Source: Atrina japonica
Taxonomy: Eukaryota > Mollusca > Bivalvia > Pterioida > Pinnidae
Assembly: GCA_030159075.1 (NCBI GenBank)
Contig: BROG01000906.1
Location: forward strand, 1 to 64,000
DNA: 64,000 bases
Direction of reading: 5' to 3'
Of this stretch, positions 37,036 through 50,629 are shown in pieces. A program made the position numbers and the translations under genes. The notes beneath the pieces are model-generated. The model was not told the DNA's origin. It saw only the letters and a program-made list of their open reading frames with translations, and did no database searches. How positions within the stretch are numbered: position 1 is the stretch's first letter; every line of letters starts with the position of its first letter.

Positions 37036-38266
37036 AGGACAAATATATTTACAAAAGATATATGAAACTACTTGAACAAATCTTGAACGGGTATGTACAT
37101 GATTAGAAAACAAGAGAAATAAAACAATTCCGAAATGTTTTTTTTATAGGAGATAGATTCTTGTTTACTTTTCTTTCTGCATGGACGTTGAAACCGTTAT
37201 CTAAGTAATGTGATTTTTTCATCTTATCCAGAAATCTTATTTCAAATTAATTTATTGCATAAATCAGACTATATATAATGAAGATGTATAAATTTGTCAA
37301 ACTAACTATATTGGTATAAGCATAAAATAAAATGAAATTGAAAACTTGATAAAAGGTAACTTAAAAAACTCTAAAAAGCAGGAAATAAAAGGAAAAATAT
37401 TCGAATTCTTGGAATCAAACTTTTATGATTTCGCCGCGAGATCGGATTCATATATCTTTATAATTATGATTATATCTTTCTATTTGTATTGTATGCTTCA
37501 AATTTACGTTAGTTTACTGAACTAAATGACTCGTGAGGTATAGAAAGCCTGTATCGCTCACCTGCTAGGATGCAGAAGAAATATTTTGATTATGATTGAT
37601 TTTGGTATTGTTGGATCGAACTAAATTAAACATATTTATGGACAGGACCAACTTCAATATTATTAACCGGGTTGACAAATGACAAACATTCTTCTGTAAT
37701 TCATAAAATCAGACAAGGCATAGGTTTTACCTGTACAGTAATAATTTTGAAAAGGACAGTATTGTTTTTTTTTAAATGTTTTTAACTGTCCACAATTAAC
37801 ATATCTTAAGTAAATAATTATGAAGTTTAGATAATGGAATCAACAAATGCAACGTCTTAACCTGATATGTTCTAGTTTTCACTTTGTTTCTATACTGAAG
37901 TCATATATAAAATGTTACTGGGTCAGGTTTCAAAATGGACGTTTTTTTGTCGAAGGTGACTCTTTGTGTGGAAAACATAAAGACTGATCTGCTATTAAGA
38001 CCCAAACGCAAGGTTATAAAACATAATTAATTGATAATAAAAATTAAAAAGGTGGAAAAATCAGTTTCAGATGTGATCAGAGCACATACAAAACAACCAA
38101 AGTTTCTTAAGACGTTTGTAACAAATGAAAAGACAATGATTTCGTTTTCACGGTTACGGTTACTTTTCGGTCAACATACAATCATTATGGTCATAGTAAC
38201 CTTGCATTCGCCGCATTTGTCGAGGTTTTGATGTCATTTTTAGATACCAACCTCTGATGTATTCCC
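37036..38266. other. Intronic region, no feature recognised
   Basis: AT-rich, no repeats of note; a 66-codon frame near 38031 has no motif. Confidence 0.4.
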
Positions 38267-38454
38267 ACAGTAAAACTCGAGGTCCCGTGTCGCAGTTGGT
38301 GTCGGCACGCTGAAGAACCCTGGCTGCTCAATGGCCGTAAGTGCCGAGCATAGGCCAAAATTTGAAGCCCTTCACCGGCATTTGGTGACGTCACCATATG
38401 AGTAAATGATTCTTGAATGGGACGTTAAACAGCAATAAACAAACAAACAAATTA
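38267..38454 (+). mobile_element. SINE (or LINE 3' end) with GACGTTAAAC-(CAAA)n tail
   Basis: The body (GGTCCCGTGTCGCAG, GGCCGTAAGTGCCGAGCATA, GAAGCCCTTCACCGGCA, TGGTGACGTCACCATATGAG) is of an abundant molluscan SINE type as I recall it. It ends GGGACGTTAAACAGCAATAA + ACAAACAAACAAA. Flanks ATGTATTCCC (38257-38266) and ATGTATTCTC (38455-38464) form a likely 10-bp target-site duplication with one mismatch. No tRNA head is seen, so the copy is probably 5'-truncated. Confidence 0.78.
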
Positions 38455-38464
38455 ATGTATTCTC

Positions 38465-40484
38465 TTCTGTATCTCCTGTATTCTCGTCACTTCCATCAAC
38501 AGTTTGAATTTCAAACAGTGATAACATTATAAAAGCGATTACAATAGATGTATCTTAACGTAAAACATAGATAATAATTGATATAATAATGTTATCAAAA
38601 GTTAAATTTAACAATTAGCGAATTTGTCACTTCTTGTTCTATGCAATCTTTTATTATATCACAATGAAATATTGTAAATATCGAATCTAATCTACACAGA
38701 AACAGGGTTGTGACTGAAAATTAATACTAGGTTTTTGAGATAAATTTTAAATGTATAAAGTTTCATGAATTCAAATGATTATTTCAATAACAGTGTAATA
38801 GGAGTCAAGATATTTTTTAAAAATATTTTAAATCTTAAAGATAAAAGGATAATATGTCTTCTGGCATTATTCAGCATTTTCGTATAATTTTCTATTTTCA
38901 TACAAATCCCTCAAATAATTTTCTGAATATGGTTTGTATTTGAGCAATGATTTTTTTTTCACGATTTCAGGATTATTTTACCTTAAGTCTTTAATTAATC
39001 GGTTGATTTAGTTATATATTATTTTTTAAAGGAGTAACTTAAAGAGTATTATCTTGATATACAATGTCACTTGATCATTCTTACATCATCTTCCGGAAAC
39101 TAATAGTAACTAATTCATTCGAATTCCAATAGAAAAAAAATGATTAATTATTAATTCTGTGGATTTTGTTTTCGAATTTCATCATAGATTTTGTTGCTCA
39201 TGCTGGTGGTATAAGGTCACTTGTCGACTCAGCTTTAATTCCGAAAACATGACAAACTTATGAATGTAAAGAAATAAATATTTGTAAATTAAAAACAAAC
39301 ATCACAAGTTGAAAATTTTATTCTTCTGTTGTTTTTCCTGTTGGTAAAATAATGATATCAATTCAAGTAACTATATTCTAGTCGGATTAACAATTCAGTT
39401 TCTATCTATTATCGTTATTTTTCTAAGAATTATTCTAAAAACAAATGTTATGTTGATATTGTATCAATTAAATGTATAACACGCAATGTTCAAGTTCTCG
39501 TTTAATCGGAAACTGGTAAAGTACTGATACGAGGTGATTAGAGGTACATCCTTCATATAACAAAATAACATGTAGCCGTGTACTTATTTTCAGAACAGAA
39601 CATAACTTAATTTGAAACTCAGATTATAGAAAATGATAAATGACAGTAACAAAATGAAAAAAAAAATCAGAAATTTGAAATGAATGAACGACATACGTGT
39701 AGCATGCAATGCTCTGGCATAAATAGAGAAACACGTCTGTGCCAGTCATAAGCTTTATTTTCTAACTATAATCAGACGTTTGAAATGACTTTGCTTGGCA
39801 CACAGCTGTCAGCTTCAGTAATTATAAAATTTATCAACGACACATTGATCTCTAAATGGCCAGTGCAATGGTTACATAATTGAAACTTGCTCATGCGTGT
39901 CAAGACGACAAGTATTCCCCTTTTGCCACAGCACCAATGCGCGTAGGAATACAGAAGAAAAATTATTTTGTTCCATATTTCTTTCCTTTTAACCTTTAGA
40001 ATTGCATTGCCCGTGTTATCAACTAAATGTCAGTATTTCTTGTAAATTTCAAAATAACGAACTACATTTTCAGTAGCAGTTATTCGCCAATTTATCATAT
40101 TTTGCGCGATGCTACCTCTTTATTCATTTACGGATATCGTAGGAATACTTTTATAATTCATATTGTAATTGATTATCATTTTCAGTACGATCATTCATAA
40201 TATAGTAACTCAATAATTATATTAGTATTCACCGTATTATTTGTTATAATATTATGTTACCCATTATAATTTCCAAGTAGAAAGTTACATTCTATGAACT
40301 CTATTTTGAGTAAGGGGCTAATATCGGACCAAATCTCATTGTATCGAAGTTGTCTTTCATGTTCCTATGGTGTGAAGGATTTCATTGTATCAAGCAAATG
40401 CAAAGATGCAGTTATTCGGCGATCAGCAATTTTCAATTGGACACTAACTAAACAACGGTGACTTCGTCATGTCATAAAAATGGT
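38465..40484. other. Intronic single-copy region, possible regulatory DNA
   Basis: The part at about 39690-39920 is less AT-rich than its surroundings and carries CAGCTGTCA, TCAGTAATTATAAAATTTAT and CACATTGATCT-like words, i.e. E-box, homeodomain and TCF-like sites. Such words are common by chance; this is a weak suggestion only. Confidence 0.25.
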
Positions 40485-40800
40485 GACACAACTAGCATAA
40501 TAACTAGAATAATACTAAAAAAGAAAAATATGATACCGTAAAGACGAGAAATATTACCAGAAATACTAGAAATACTAAATACTAGATATAACATTATAAG
40601 AACTACATATGATATCCAAAAATGAAAGAAATTATACCGTTAAGACTAGAAATAACACCGTTTGAAGTAGAAATAATACCGTTGGAACTAGTGATAATAC
40701 CGTTAGGATTAGAAATAATACCGTTAGAAGTAGAAATAACGCCGTTATAGAAATTATACCATAAGCACTAGAAATAATGCCATATCAGTAATGACTAAAT
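40485..40800 (+). repeat. Degenerate 22-bp tandem repeat
   Basis: Unit GAAATAATACCGTTAGAACT + AG, clear at 40640-40760 and fading on both sides (AGAAATACTAGAAATACTAA). Confidence 0.85.
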
Positions 40801-42725
<1,925 letters not shown>

Positions 42726-42994
42726 ATAATGACATGAGTTATAATTAGTGACTGCTGTTAAAATGACTGTGTGATATTTCACCAAGTATGTGTTGTTCGT
42801 GAGATGGCTGATCCTGTTGCATATTGCTGTTGATTTGGTAAATACGCTAATATATAAGACTTAATCGTAATAACGTTCTTCCAGATAAAACGACCATTTC
42901 ATAATACCCTTGTTGTTTGTAGTGTAAATATTGACGATTGACAACAATGACGATTCCTTCATTAATTAACATAGTGTTTTTTTATTTTTTCCAG

Positions 42995-44224
42995 GATCCG
43001 TATCATATAGGAGGAGCTCCACTAGCGATGTTAGCGGCACAGTGTAATAAACTAAGCGATAGATGTCCTTCGCCTTTATCAAATCCATCAATCGCAAAAG
43101 GTTTTCATCCGTGGAAAAGACCTGTAGCGGCAGTCACCGCCCCAGACCCAATGACGTTTGCGTCACAACGAATCCCTGGTTTAAGTTGCAATGTCTCGAT
43201 GTCGTCCCCAGGTCTTAACTACAATCGGTCTTCTATTGCCGGAAGTGGAACAAATTCAGGTTCTGATTGGCTACATCAACCTACACCTGTGTCACAACAT
43301 TCAACAGAAACTCCTTCACCTACATATCCTCCGAAAATGTATTCTGACAACTGTATGAGTGGATCGGTGCTAGGCAATGTGTATTCTCGATTGCCATCGG
43401 CAATTAATGGTCACTCGTATGAGTCATGGTCACTAAACATGAACTTAACGCACTCAGCATTAAAAGATGTACCAACGTCTTCCAACACAAGTTCATCTTG
43501 GTGGGATGTGCATTCCAATCCCAATAACTGGTATCCAGAAATTTCGGGATCCACAGCAGGGATCCATTCACAAATACCTTCAAATTATTCAAATTCAGAT
43601 TATCCTTTATCACATATTCATGGATCAGGATCCAGTCCATATCTTTCGACTAATCAGCATTTATTATCCGAGTCCTACAAATCAATGTTTCCAACACAAT
43701 CAGATATAGCTACTCCGTCAATGAATCAGTTCTTACCGAGACCCGTTCTGTCAAATGTATCTACCTCAAAGTCACAACGACGCTTGAGTGGTAGAGCCAC
43801 GTGTGATTGTCCTAATTGTCAAGAGGCTGAAAGACTTGGACCTGCAGGTGCTCATCTAAGAAAAAAAGCTATGCACAGTTGTCATATACCCGGATGTGGA
43901 AAGGTTTACGGAAAAACGTCTCACCTGAAAGCTCATTTACGTTGGCATACAGGTGAACGTCCGTTTGTTTGTAATTGGTTGTTTTGTGGTAAACGTTTTA
44001 CACGATCAGATGAATTACAGCGCCATCTACGGACACATACTGGCGAGAAAAGGTTTGCTTGCCCTGTCTGTAATAAGAGATTTATGAGAAGTGACCATTT
44101 AAGTAAACACACCAAAACACATAACTGTGGGGATGCAAAGAAAACCGAAAATAATGCAACTGACAATGAAAATAGCAACGACAAACTTAATATTTCTATA
44201 GCTCAGACAAATAAAAAGTCGTAA
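42995..44224 (+). CDS. Sp8: Sp8/9-like zinc-finger transcription factor, coding exon 2 (residues 8-416)
   Basis: Sequence-specific nuclear DNA-binding protein of the Sp6-9 clade; members bind GC/GT boxes and act in appendage outgrowth and ectodermal or neural patterning. Numbering the joined 416-aa protein: SP box [14 protein letters not shown] at 13-26; FHPWKR at 44-49; HSYESW at 147-152 and SSWWD at 174-178, both counterparts of conserved Sp8/9 patches; Buttonhead box [16 protein letters not shown] at 277-292. Three C2H2 fingers follow, with ligands C303/C308/H321/H325, C333/C338/H351/H355 and C363/C366/H379/H383. Recognition helices [16 protein letters not shown] and RSDHLSKH are the standard Sp set for GC boxes. 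The exon begins after TTTTTTTATTTTTTCCAG. An ATG at 42938 in the same open frame lies in intron and polypyrimidine tract and is not the start. At 416 aa it is shorter than human Sp8/Sp9 (about 480-510 aa) because the Ala/Gly/Ser-rich stretches are missing. The tail after finger 3 is acidic/Asn-rich. All key residues are intact. Alternatives are Sp6 or Sp7 orthology; a single invertebrate Sp6-9 gene is likeliest. Confidence 0.95.
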   Translation, partial: DPYHIGGAPLAMLAAQCNKLSDRCPSPLSNPSIAKGFHPWKRPVAAVTAPDPMTFASQRIPGLSCNVSMSSPGLNYNRSSIAGSGTNSGSDWLHQPTPVSQHSTETPSPTYPPKMYSDNCMSGSVLGNVYSRLPSAINGHSYESWSLNMNLTHSALKDVPTSSNTSSSWWDVHSNPNNWYPEISGSTAGIHSQIPSNYSNSDYPLSHIHGSGSSPYLSTNQHLLSESYKSMFPTQSDIATPSMNQFLPRPVLSNVSTSKSQRRLSGRATCDCPNCQEAERLGPAGAHLRKKAMHSCHIPGCGKVYGKTSHLKAHLRWHTGERPFVCNWLFCGKRFTRSDELQRHLRTHTGEKRFACPVCNKRFMRSDHLSKHTKTHNCGDAKKTENNATDNENSNDKLNISIAQTNKKS

Positions 44225-44444
44225 AATGCATACAGAAAAATGCAAGTTATTGTACTGTGATTGAACTTATATAATTTGTCAGTGCTCAAATGAAAATTAA
44301 TCGAAATTGTTTTATTAATTATGTGACCGCAATTTGCCTTGGTTGTAAGGATTGTATATTAGTTATTGACGATTACAAGAAATATATGGATTGTTTTCTG
44401 TAGCAAAATGCAATCGTTTGTTTAAATTCTATACATTGAAAATG

Positions 44445-44448
<4 letters not shown>
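44225..44448 (+). other. Presumed 3' UTR of the Sp8/9-like gene, polyadenylation site not found
   Basis: AT-rich unique sequence after the TAA, running into a long (TA)n tract. I see no canonical AATAAA until about 47,162 and 47,284, which lie beyond a MITE and a 1.8-kb minisatellite. Either a variant signal is used early or the 3' UTR is very long. Sequence alone does not decide. Confidence 0.4.

Positions 44449-44532
<84 letters not shown>
44449..44532. repeat. (TA)n microsatellite, ~84 bp
   Basis: TA tract between the presumed 3' UTR and a MITE whose TA target merges with it. Confidence 0.96.
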
Positions 44533-44535
<3 letters not shown>

Positions 44536-44814
44536 CAAAACTTCGATGAGTCGCAGTTCAAGGGACCACAGAAAGTTCGAGACATCGAGTTAGACAAAAG
44601 AATGGTAACCGAACGATACGATTTGCAATTTCAGAGGTTTTATAGTGTACACTACCACTTCAAAGCTATATAAGACATATAAGGTCGTGGTAATTTATAA
44701 TTAGTGCTAAAATTAACCTAATCTTCTTAATTCAAAACATTCAGTCTTTTTTAGAACAATAAGATAATATCAGAAATTCATCTCACTGAAGTCCGACTTA
44801 TCCAAGTTCTACTA
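44533..44814. mobile_element. ~282-bp pogo/Tigger-like MITE
   Basis: The left terminus TAGCAAAACTTCGATGAGTC and right terminus (reverse complement TAGTAGAACTTGGATAAGTC) match at about 16 of 20 positions, flanked by TA on each side. The subterminal AAGTTCGAGACATCGAGTTA is typical of Tigger-type elements. No transposase, so non-autonomous. Confidence 0.78.
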
Positions 44815-45050
44815 TATGCATGTATAAGAATGAATGAGAAATTTGGTTCTTATATCTTATCTTTCTTTTCTCTTATTTCTTTTCTTTATTTTGCCTGTCT
44901 GTTATTCTTACGGTTTTTTCAATTATGAACAATATGTTTAATAATATTATCATATAATGGTTTGATGGTATGGTCAGTGTATATATTGTATATGCACTGA
45001 TAAACAACAAGTTGATAAAAAAGGGAAACGACTCTCTACACAGAAGATAC

Positions 45051-45330
45051 CCGTGCAAGACAGCTGTACAACACGTCTATGTAAGACAGCTGTACAGCAC
45101 GTCTATGTAAGACAGCTGTACAACACGTCTATGTAAGACAGCTGTACAACACGTCTATGTAAGACAGCTGTACAACACGTCTATGTAAGACAGCTGTACA
45201 ACACGTCTATGTAAGACAGCTGTACAACACGTCTATGCAAGACAGCTGTACAACACGTCTATGTAAGACATCTGTACAACACGTCTATGTAAGACATCTG
45301 TACAACACGTCTATGTAAGACATCTGTATA
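45051..45330 (+). repeat. 26-bp minisatellite, about 10 copies
   Basis: Unit GTAAGACAGCTGTACAACAC + GTCTAT, 26-bp spacing, highly homogeneous; the last copies change CAGCTG to CATCTG and lead into the next array. Confidence 0.96.
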
Positions 45331-45910
45331 ACATCTATATCACACATATGTATAAAACATCTATACGAGAAATCTATATACTACAATATGTACAAAACAT
45401 CAGTACAACAAATATATAACACATGTCTGTATACGGTATCTGTAGAGCACACCAGAAGAGTCGTACAACACATCTGTAAAAATGTACAACACATTTGCAT
45501 AACATATCTGTATATGTTATCTGTACAACACATCCATACGGCACATCTGTACAACAAATCTGTATAACATCTGTATACGGTATCTGTACAACACATAAGA
45601 ACATTCCTAAAACAAATCTTTATAACATCTGTGTACGTTATCTGTATAACACATCAATATAGCACATCTGTACAACACATATGTATACGGTTTCTGTACA
45701 GCACATCAATACAACACATCTGTATAACATCGATATAACGTATATGTACAAAACATCTGTATAATATATCTGTATACGGTATCTGTACAACGCATAAATA
45801 CAACACATCAATACAACACATCTGAAAAACTCATCTGTATAACATATATGTACAACACATCTGTATATGTTATTTGTACAGCACATCAGTACAACATATC
45901 TGTATAACAA
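45331..45910 (+). repeat. Degenerate ACATCTGTACAACACATC repeats
   Basis: Irregularly spaced relatives of the flanking 26-bp and 24-bp units (TCTGTATAACATCTGTATAC, GTATCTGTACAACACATAAG). They connect the two homogeneous arrays and give Cys/Tyr-rich frames on the minus strand. Confidence 0.85.
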
Positions 45911-46845
45911 ATCTATAATACATCTGCACACTACATCTATAACACATCTGCACACTACATCTATAACACATCTGTACACTACATCTATAACACACCTACA
46001 CACTTCATCTATAACACATCTGCATACTACATCTATAACACATCTGTACACTACATCTATAACACATCTGTACACTACATCTATAACACATCTGCACACT
46101 ACATCTATAACACATCTGTACACTACATCTATAACACATCTGTACACTACATCTATAACACATCTGCACACTACATCTATAACACATCTGCACACTACAT
46201 CTATAACACATCTGTACACTACATCTATAACACATCTACACACTACATCTATAACACATCTACACACTACATCTATAACACATCTGCACACTACATCTAT
46301 AACACATCTGTACACTACATCTATAACACATCTGTACACTACATCTATAACACATATGCACACTACATCTATAACACATCTGCACACTACATGTATAACA
46401 CATCTGTACACTACATCTATAACACATCTGTACACTACATTTATAACACATCTGCACACTACATCTATAACACATCTGCACACTACATCTATAACACATC
46501 TGTACACTACATCTATAACACATCTGTACACTACATCTATAACACATCTGTACACTACATCTATAACACATCTGTACAACACATCTATAACACGTCTGTA
46601 CACTACATCTATAACACATCTGTACAACACATCTATAACACGTCTGTACACTACATCTATAACACATCTGTACACTACATCTATAACACATCTGTACACT
46701 ACATCTATAACACATCTGTACACTACATCTATAACACATCTGTACACTACATCTATAACACATCTGCACACTACATCTATAACACATCTGTACACTACAT
46801 CTATAACACATCTGTACAACACATCTACAACACATCTATCTAAGA
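45911..46845 (+). repeat. 24-bp minisatellite, about 38 copies
   Basis: Unit ACATCTATAACACATCTGTA + CACT (TGCACACT variant common). Because 24 is a multiple of three and the unit has no stop in several frames, very long open frames of period eight residues exist on both strands (a 410-codon frame on the minus strand, 336 on the plus). Confidence 0.97.
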
Positions 46846-47704
46846 CATATGTATCAGCAACATTACGCAATATATAATACAGGAATGAATTGATATTTTA
46901 TAGTTATTGTTATAGATACTTCGAAATCATCTTATTGCAAACGTTTACAGAGGAAAAGAAGAGTTGCAATTTTCATTTCATACAATTACTATAAAGAAAT
47001 ATGATTACAAAATTTTCCTATATTTTTACCAAATATCAAATAGACCCAACTGACAGTATCGACTTGACAGAATTTATTTGAGTATTCAGTTGTGTTTGAC
47101 GATTTGAATATGTCTAGAAAAATGAAAACATATCTAACTGGAGTTCATGTTACGGTAGTGTAATAAAGTAAATGGTTTGTGTATCGTAAATGTTCATACT
47201 TTTGAAACCTTAGAGACAGATCAAGGTCATAGACGTATAAATTATATCACGTGACAGAATTTATAAAATTGTTTTTGCCTTGCAATAAAGCACATGTTCA
47301 ATTCTAAATATGTTTTAAGTTTTGTTTTATTCATAGATCATAATAAGAAAAAATGATGGTCAAACAATGTACAATGTATAGAAAAACCAAAACACATTAA
47401 ACTAACAAATTGACAAAGTGTTCAAATAAAGAAAAGAACTTTACATGTGCTACACGGGTAAGCTGCTAATTTTGGAAATAATCTCAAATAGTCTTTCAAA
47501 ATTATAACTTTTATTTGAAATTTGAATCAGTTAATATGTATATTTGTGGTAAACGCATTATTGCATACTTGTATCTCACATCATGTTTGCTAAAACGTTA
47601 TAATGAAATTTACAAATTGTTTTAATGTTATTTCGAAATAATCAACTATTGAACCTTTTTGACATTCTTAATAGCATTACACTCGCACATATACACACAT
47701 GCAT

Positions 47705-47705
<1 letters not shown>
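46846..47705. other. Non-coding AT-rich region
   Basis: No gene seen. First canonical AATAAA hexamers downstream of the Sp gene occur at 47162 and 47284. Confidence 0.45.

Positions 47706-47791
<86 letters not shown>
47706..47791. repeat. (CA)n microsatellite, ~86 bp
   Basis: Uninterrupted CA tract; poly-His/Thr frames here are artefacts. Confidence 0.97.
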
Positions 47792-47794
<3 letters not shown>

Positions 47795-48081
47795 CAAAAT
47801 ATCAAACGATTTATAGCCATTGCCAGCAATACTGTGGAAAATAGGGAAATTCAGATGTGGGAAAATCCCCGATTTCATCAAATGAACACATGATCGTATT
47901 TAAGACACCCCATATCATATTTACAAAAAATTATGAAGGTCGGAAATTAAAGTTGTATCTTAATTTCGATTTCAGTTCGCAGATACGTGATACTAAATGT
48001 CCAGTGTTCATTCATTATTCTCATACACGGATTACAATCGTTCTACACTGGTTCGTTGAGCTTGTGAGGAAAAGTTATATA

Positions 48082-48258
48082 CAGTAACACCTGCTGTAGC
48101 GACCACCTGTATATAAGGATTACCTGTTTATAAAGGCCATTTTTTATGTCCCTTGACTGCATACTTCAACTAAATTGAACCTGTGTATAAGGTTTACCTG
48201 CACATAAAGGTCAATATTTTCTATTCCCTTGTGTGGACCCTATAGACAGGTTTCACTG
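48082..48258. mobile_element. 177-bp pogo/Tigger-like MITE with TA target site
   Basis: Ends CAGTAACACCTGCTGTAG and, reverse complemented, CAGTGAAACCTGTCTATAG, with TA at 48080-48081 and 48259-48260. The interior consists of two related ~85-bp halves (ACCTGTATATAAGGATTACC... and ACCTGTGTATAAGGTTTACC...), a structure common in short pogo-derived elements. Confidence 0.85.
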
Positions 48259-48713
48259 TATATCTGAAGTTTGGTAAACGATAAACAATATGATCAACGA
48301 CCGACTGAGAATTCAAACATCACGATTAACAGATTTATTGATGTTAAGTGACTTATGAACCTACTGTCTTGTATCCATTATGTTCCTGTGCATACATTTT
48401 ATGAAAAAAACCGCATGTAGCTAGATGCAATACTCACTAGAATTTTAATAAAACTTTTTTTTTATAATGCTGATCGATTAAAATTTTCCCCAAGTAAATG
48501 TGTTAATAGTTTTAGTTTGAATTCAAAACTGACTAAATTTGATCTCCAAATTCTTTGAGGTTTGTCCTGAGAATAGGATTTATTTACTTTATATGAATTT
48601 GAATGATTGTGCAAGTAAAGAGTGTGAATTTATTTCATAATGGTGAAAAGATTGTCAAACAAATCATCATCATCATCATCATCATCACCAACATCAACAT
48701 CATCATCATCATC

Positions 48714-48744
<31 letters not shown>

Positions 48745-49332
48745 ATGACAAGTTATATGATAAAACCTAAAGCTTTAGTTAGAACAAAATGTTTTGTCTC
48801 AATGTTACGATAATAAACATAAAGACAATTACACATATACATGTACTCTTTATTTTCCCACATTATAAACTTTCCCTTAATACAGAATTAAATAGTTAAA
48901 ACTGGCAAACGTTTTACATAGTTTATTTATTTTCTGAAACTATGTTTAATTTCGGTGTTTGGCTGCGGAATATTTGTAATTTATCCATATTTACATCAAA
49001 GATGGTCTATACCAAGAAACGGAAAAGGACGAAAACTCTACATCAAACGCATTCTGATAAAGGAAATGAAATCGGCTAGTGGAAGATGAGTACATTCAAA
49101 AATTGATGCTGAAATGTATTTAAAAAAATGAAAGCACAGGAACCGCACGGAATATTTCACAGTAAAATGTAAGCAACCCCATATATCGACTAAACAATGT
49201 CTCTACTTCGCATTATCCGAGAGAGGTCACGTGAAATCTTCGTGATTCCGGAGAAGGACTAGCCTCTCCAGCAAACAGTCTGATGTCAGTTATTTCAAAA
49301 TGATCGATTCTCACTAAAATCTCTTTCATTAA
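48259..49332. other. Non-coding region with a (CAT)n tract
   Basis: (ATC)n at about 48662-48744; otherwise nothing recognised. Confidence 0.5.
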
Positions 49333-49615
49333 ATCTATAATTTATAATTGAGCTTTTCAGATGTATTTTAATTTTCTTAGTTTTAAGATCTATCTATAAT
49401 TTATAATTGAGCTTCTCAGATGTATTTTAATTTTCTTAGTTTTAAGATCCATCTATAATTTATAATTGAGCTTCTCAGATGTATTTTAATTTTCTTAGTT
49501 TTAAGATCCATCTATAAATTATAATTGAACTTTTCAGATGTATTTTAATTTTCTTAGTTTTAAGCGCCATCTATAATTTATAATTGAGCTTCTCAGATGT
49601 ATTTTAATTTTCTTA
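49333..49615 (+). repeat. 59-bp minisatellite, 5 copies
   Basis: TCTATAATTTATAATTGAGC recurs at 49334, 49393 and 49452 and twice more, each followed by TTCTCAGATGTATTTTAATT and TTCTTAGTTTTAAGATCCA. Near-identical copies. Confidence 0.96.
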
Positions 49616-50401
49616 CTTAACTTAGCTTAACACCAAAATCAAAACATAAATGATAAAAACAACAATTTACAGAACTGCACTTTATATGACATTTAAAAGG
49701 GGCATTAGCTGTGTTTACCAAAAAATAATTTCGATTTTTTTACTTTTACTACTTGTACTTGATGTACAATAGAAAATAAGAGCTATACATAAGCATAACA
49801 AATCTTAAATTGCTGTATATTTTGTGAAAATAAGGTCAGGTCCCGTGTGGTAGTCATCTAAAATAGAAAGGTTGAGTTAATCAATTGCAAATGAAAAAGT
49901 GCCAAACTGATATGTATAGGAATTTAAGAATTTTTATGCCTATGCATTAAGTAGTAAAAAAGGAGATTTATTTTTATAAAACACAGCTAACGCCCCTTTA
50001 ATGTTTTTTGTAGATTGGTTATAACTTTATCATCTTATTCATTTCTCTTTTGTTTTAGTTGTTTGTTTGTTTTAATACATATTACAATGTATTTAATTTT
50101 TCATTGAGGGAAAATTAATGTGAAATATTTTAGGTTGACATAAAAGCGCGAAATAATGTACATCATCTTTATGCAGATTAATTTGTTGTATAACATTAAA
50201 ATGAAATTGACATAATATTTGTAAACCTTTACAACAAAGTGTATTTGCGCCTAGTACAAGTGATGTATGATGACAAAGAATGTCATTTTAAAATATAGAA
50301 GTATGGATTGCTCTGATATAAACATCAAATATAATTTAGACGAATAGTTTCTAAATTATTTACAGTTTGAAGTAGTTGTATAGACTTGTGTCCCATGTAA
50401 G

Positions 50402-50404
<3 letters not shown>
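49616..50404. other. Non-coding region
   Basis: Unique AT-rich sequence; nothing recognised. Confidence 0.45.
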
Positions 50405-50454
<50 letters not shown>

Positions 50455-50561
50455 TAAATAATAATAATAATTAAATAATAATAATAATAATAATGATAAT
50501 TTTAATAATAATGATAATAATAATAATAAAAATAATAATAATAATAATTTGTTATTATCAC

Positions 50562-50626
<65 letters not shown>
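50405..50626. repeat. (AAT)n ... (ATT)n inverted microsatellite
   Basis: AAT units to about 50550, a short spacer TTTGTTATTATCACTT, then ATT units to 50626. The two halves are complementary and can form a ~60-bp stem. Poly-Ile/Leu frames are artefacts. Confidence 0.95.

Positions 50627-50629
<3 letters not shown>

Noticed and set aside
42938..42994. ATG at 42938 as the start of the zinc-finger protein
   Set aside because: The added 19 residues are translated polypyrimidine tract and acceptor; the family N-terminus is supplied by 26493-26513.
43404..44184. Open frames on the minus strand and other plus frame within the Sp exon
   Set aside because: Shadows of the conserved zinc-finger coding frame.
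45638..46877. Very long open frames on both strands (410 codons minus, 336 plus) with an eight-residue periodic peptide
   Set aside because: They are direct translations of the 24-bp tandem repeat, which lacks stops in several frames. They occur simultaneously in overlapping frames and have no start context or splice signals.
47162..47289. AATAAA hexamers as the Sp polyadenylation signal
   Set aside because: They lie nearly 3 kb past the stop codon behind a MITE and a minisatellite; possible but not supportable from sequence alone.
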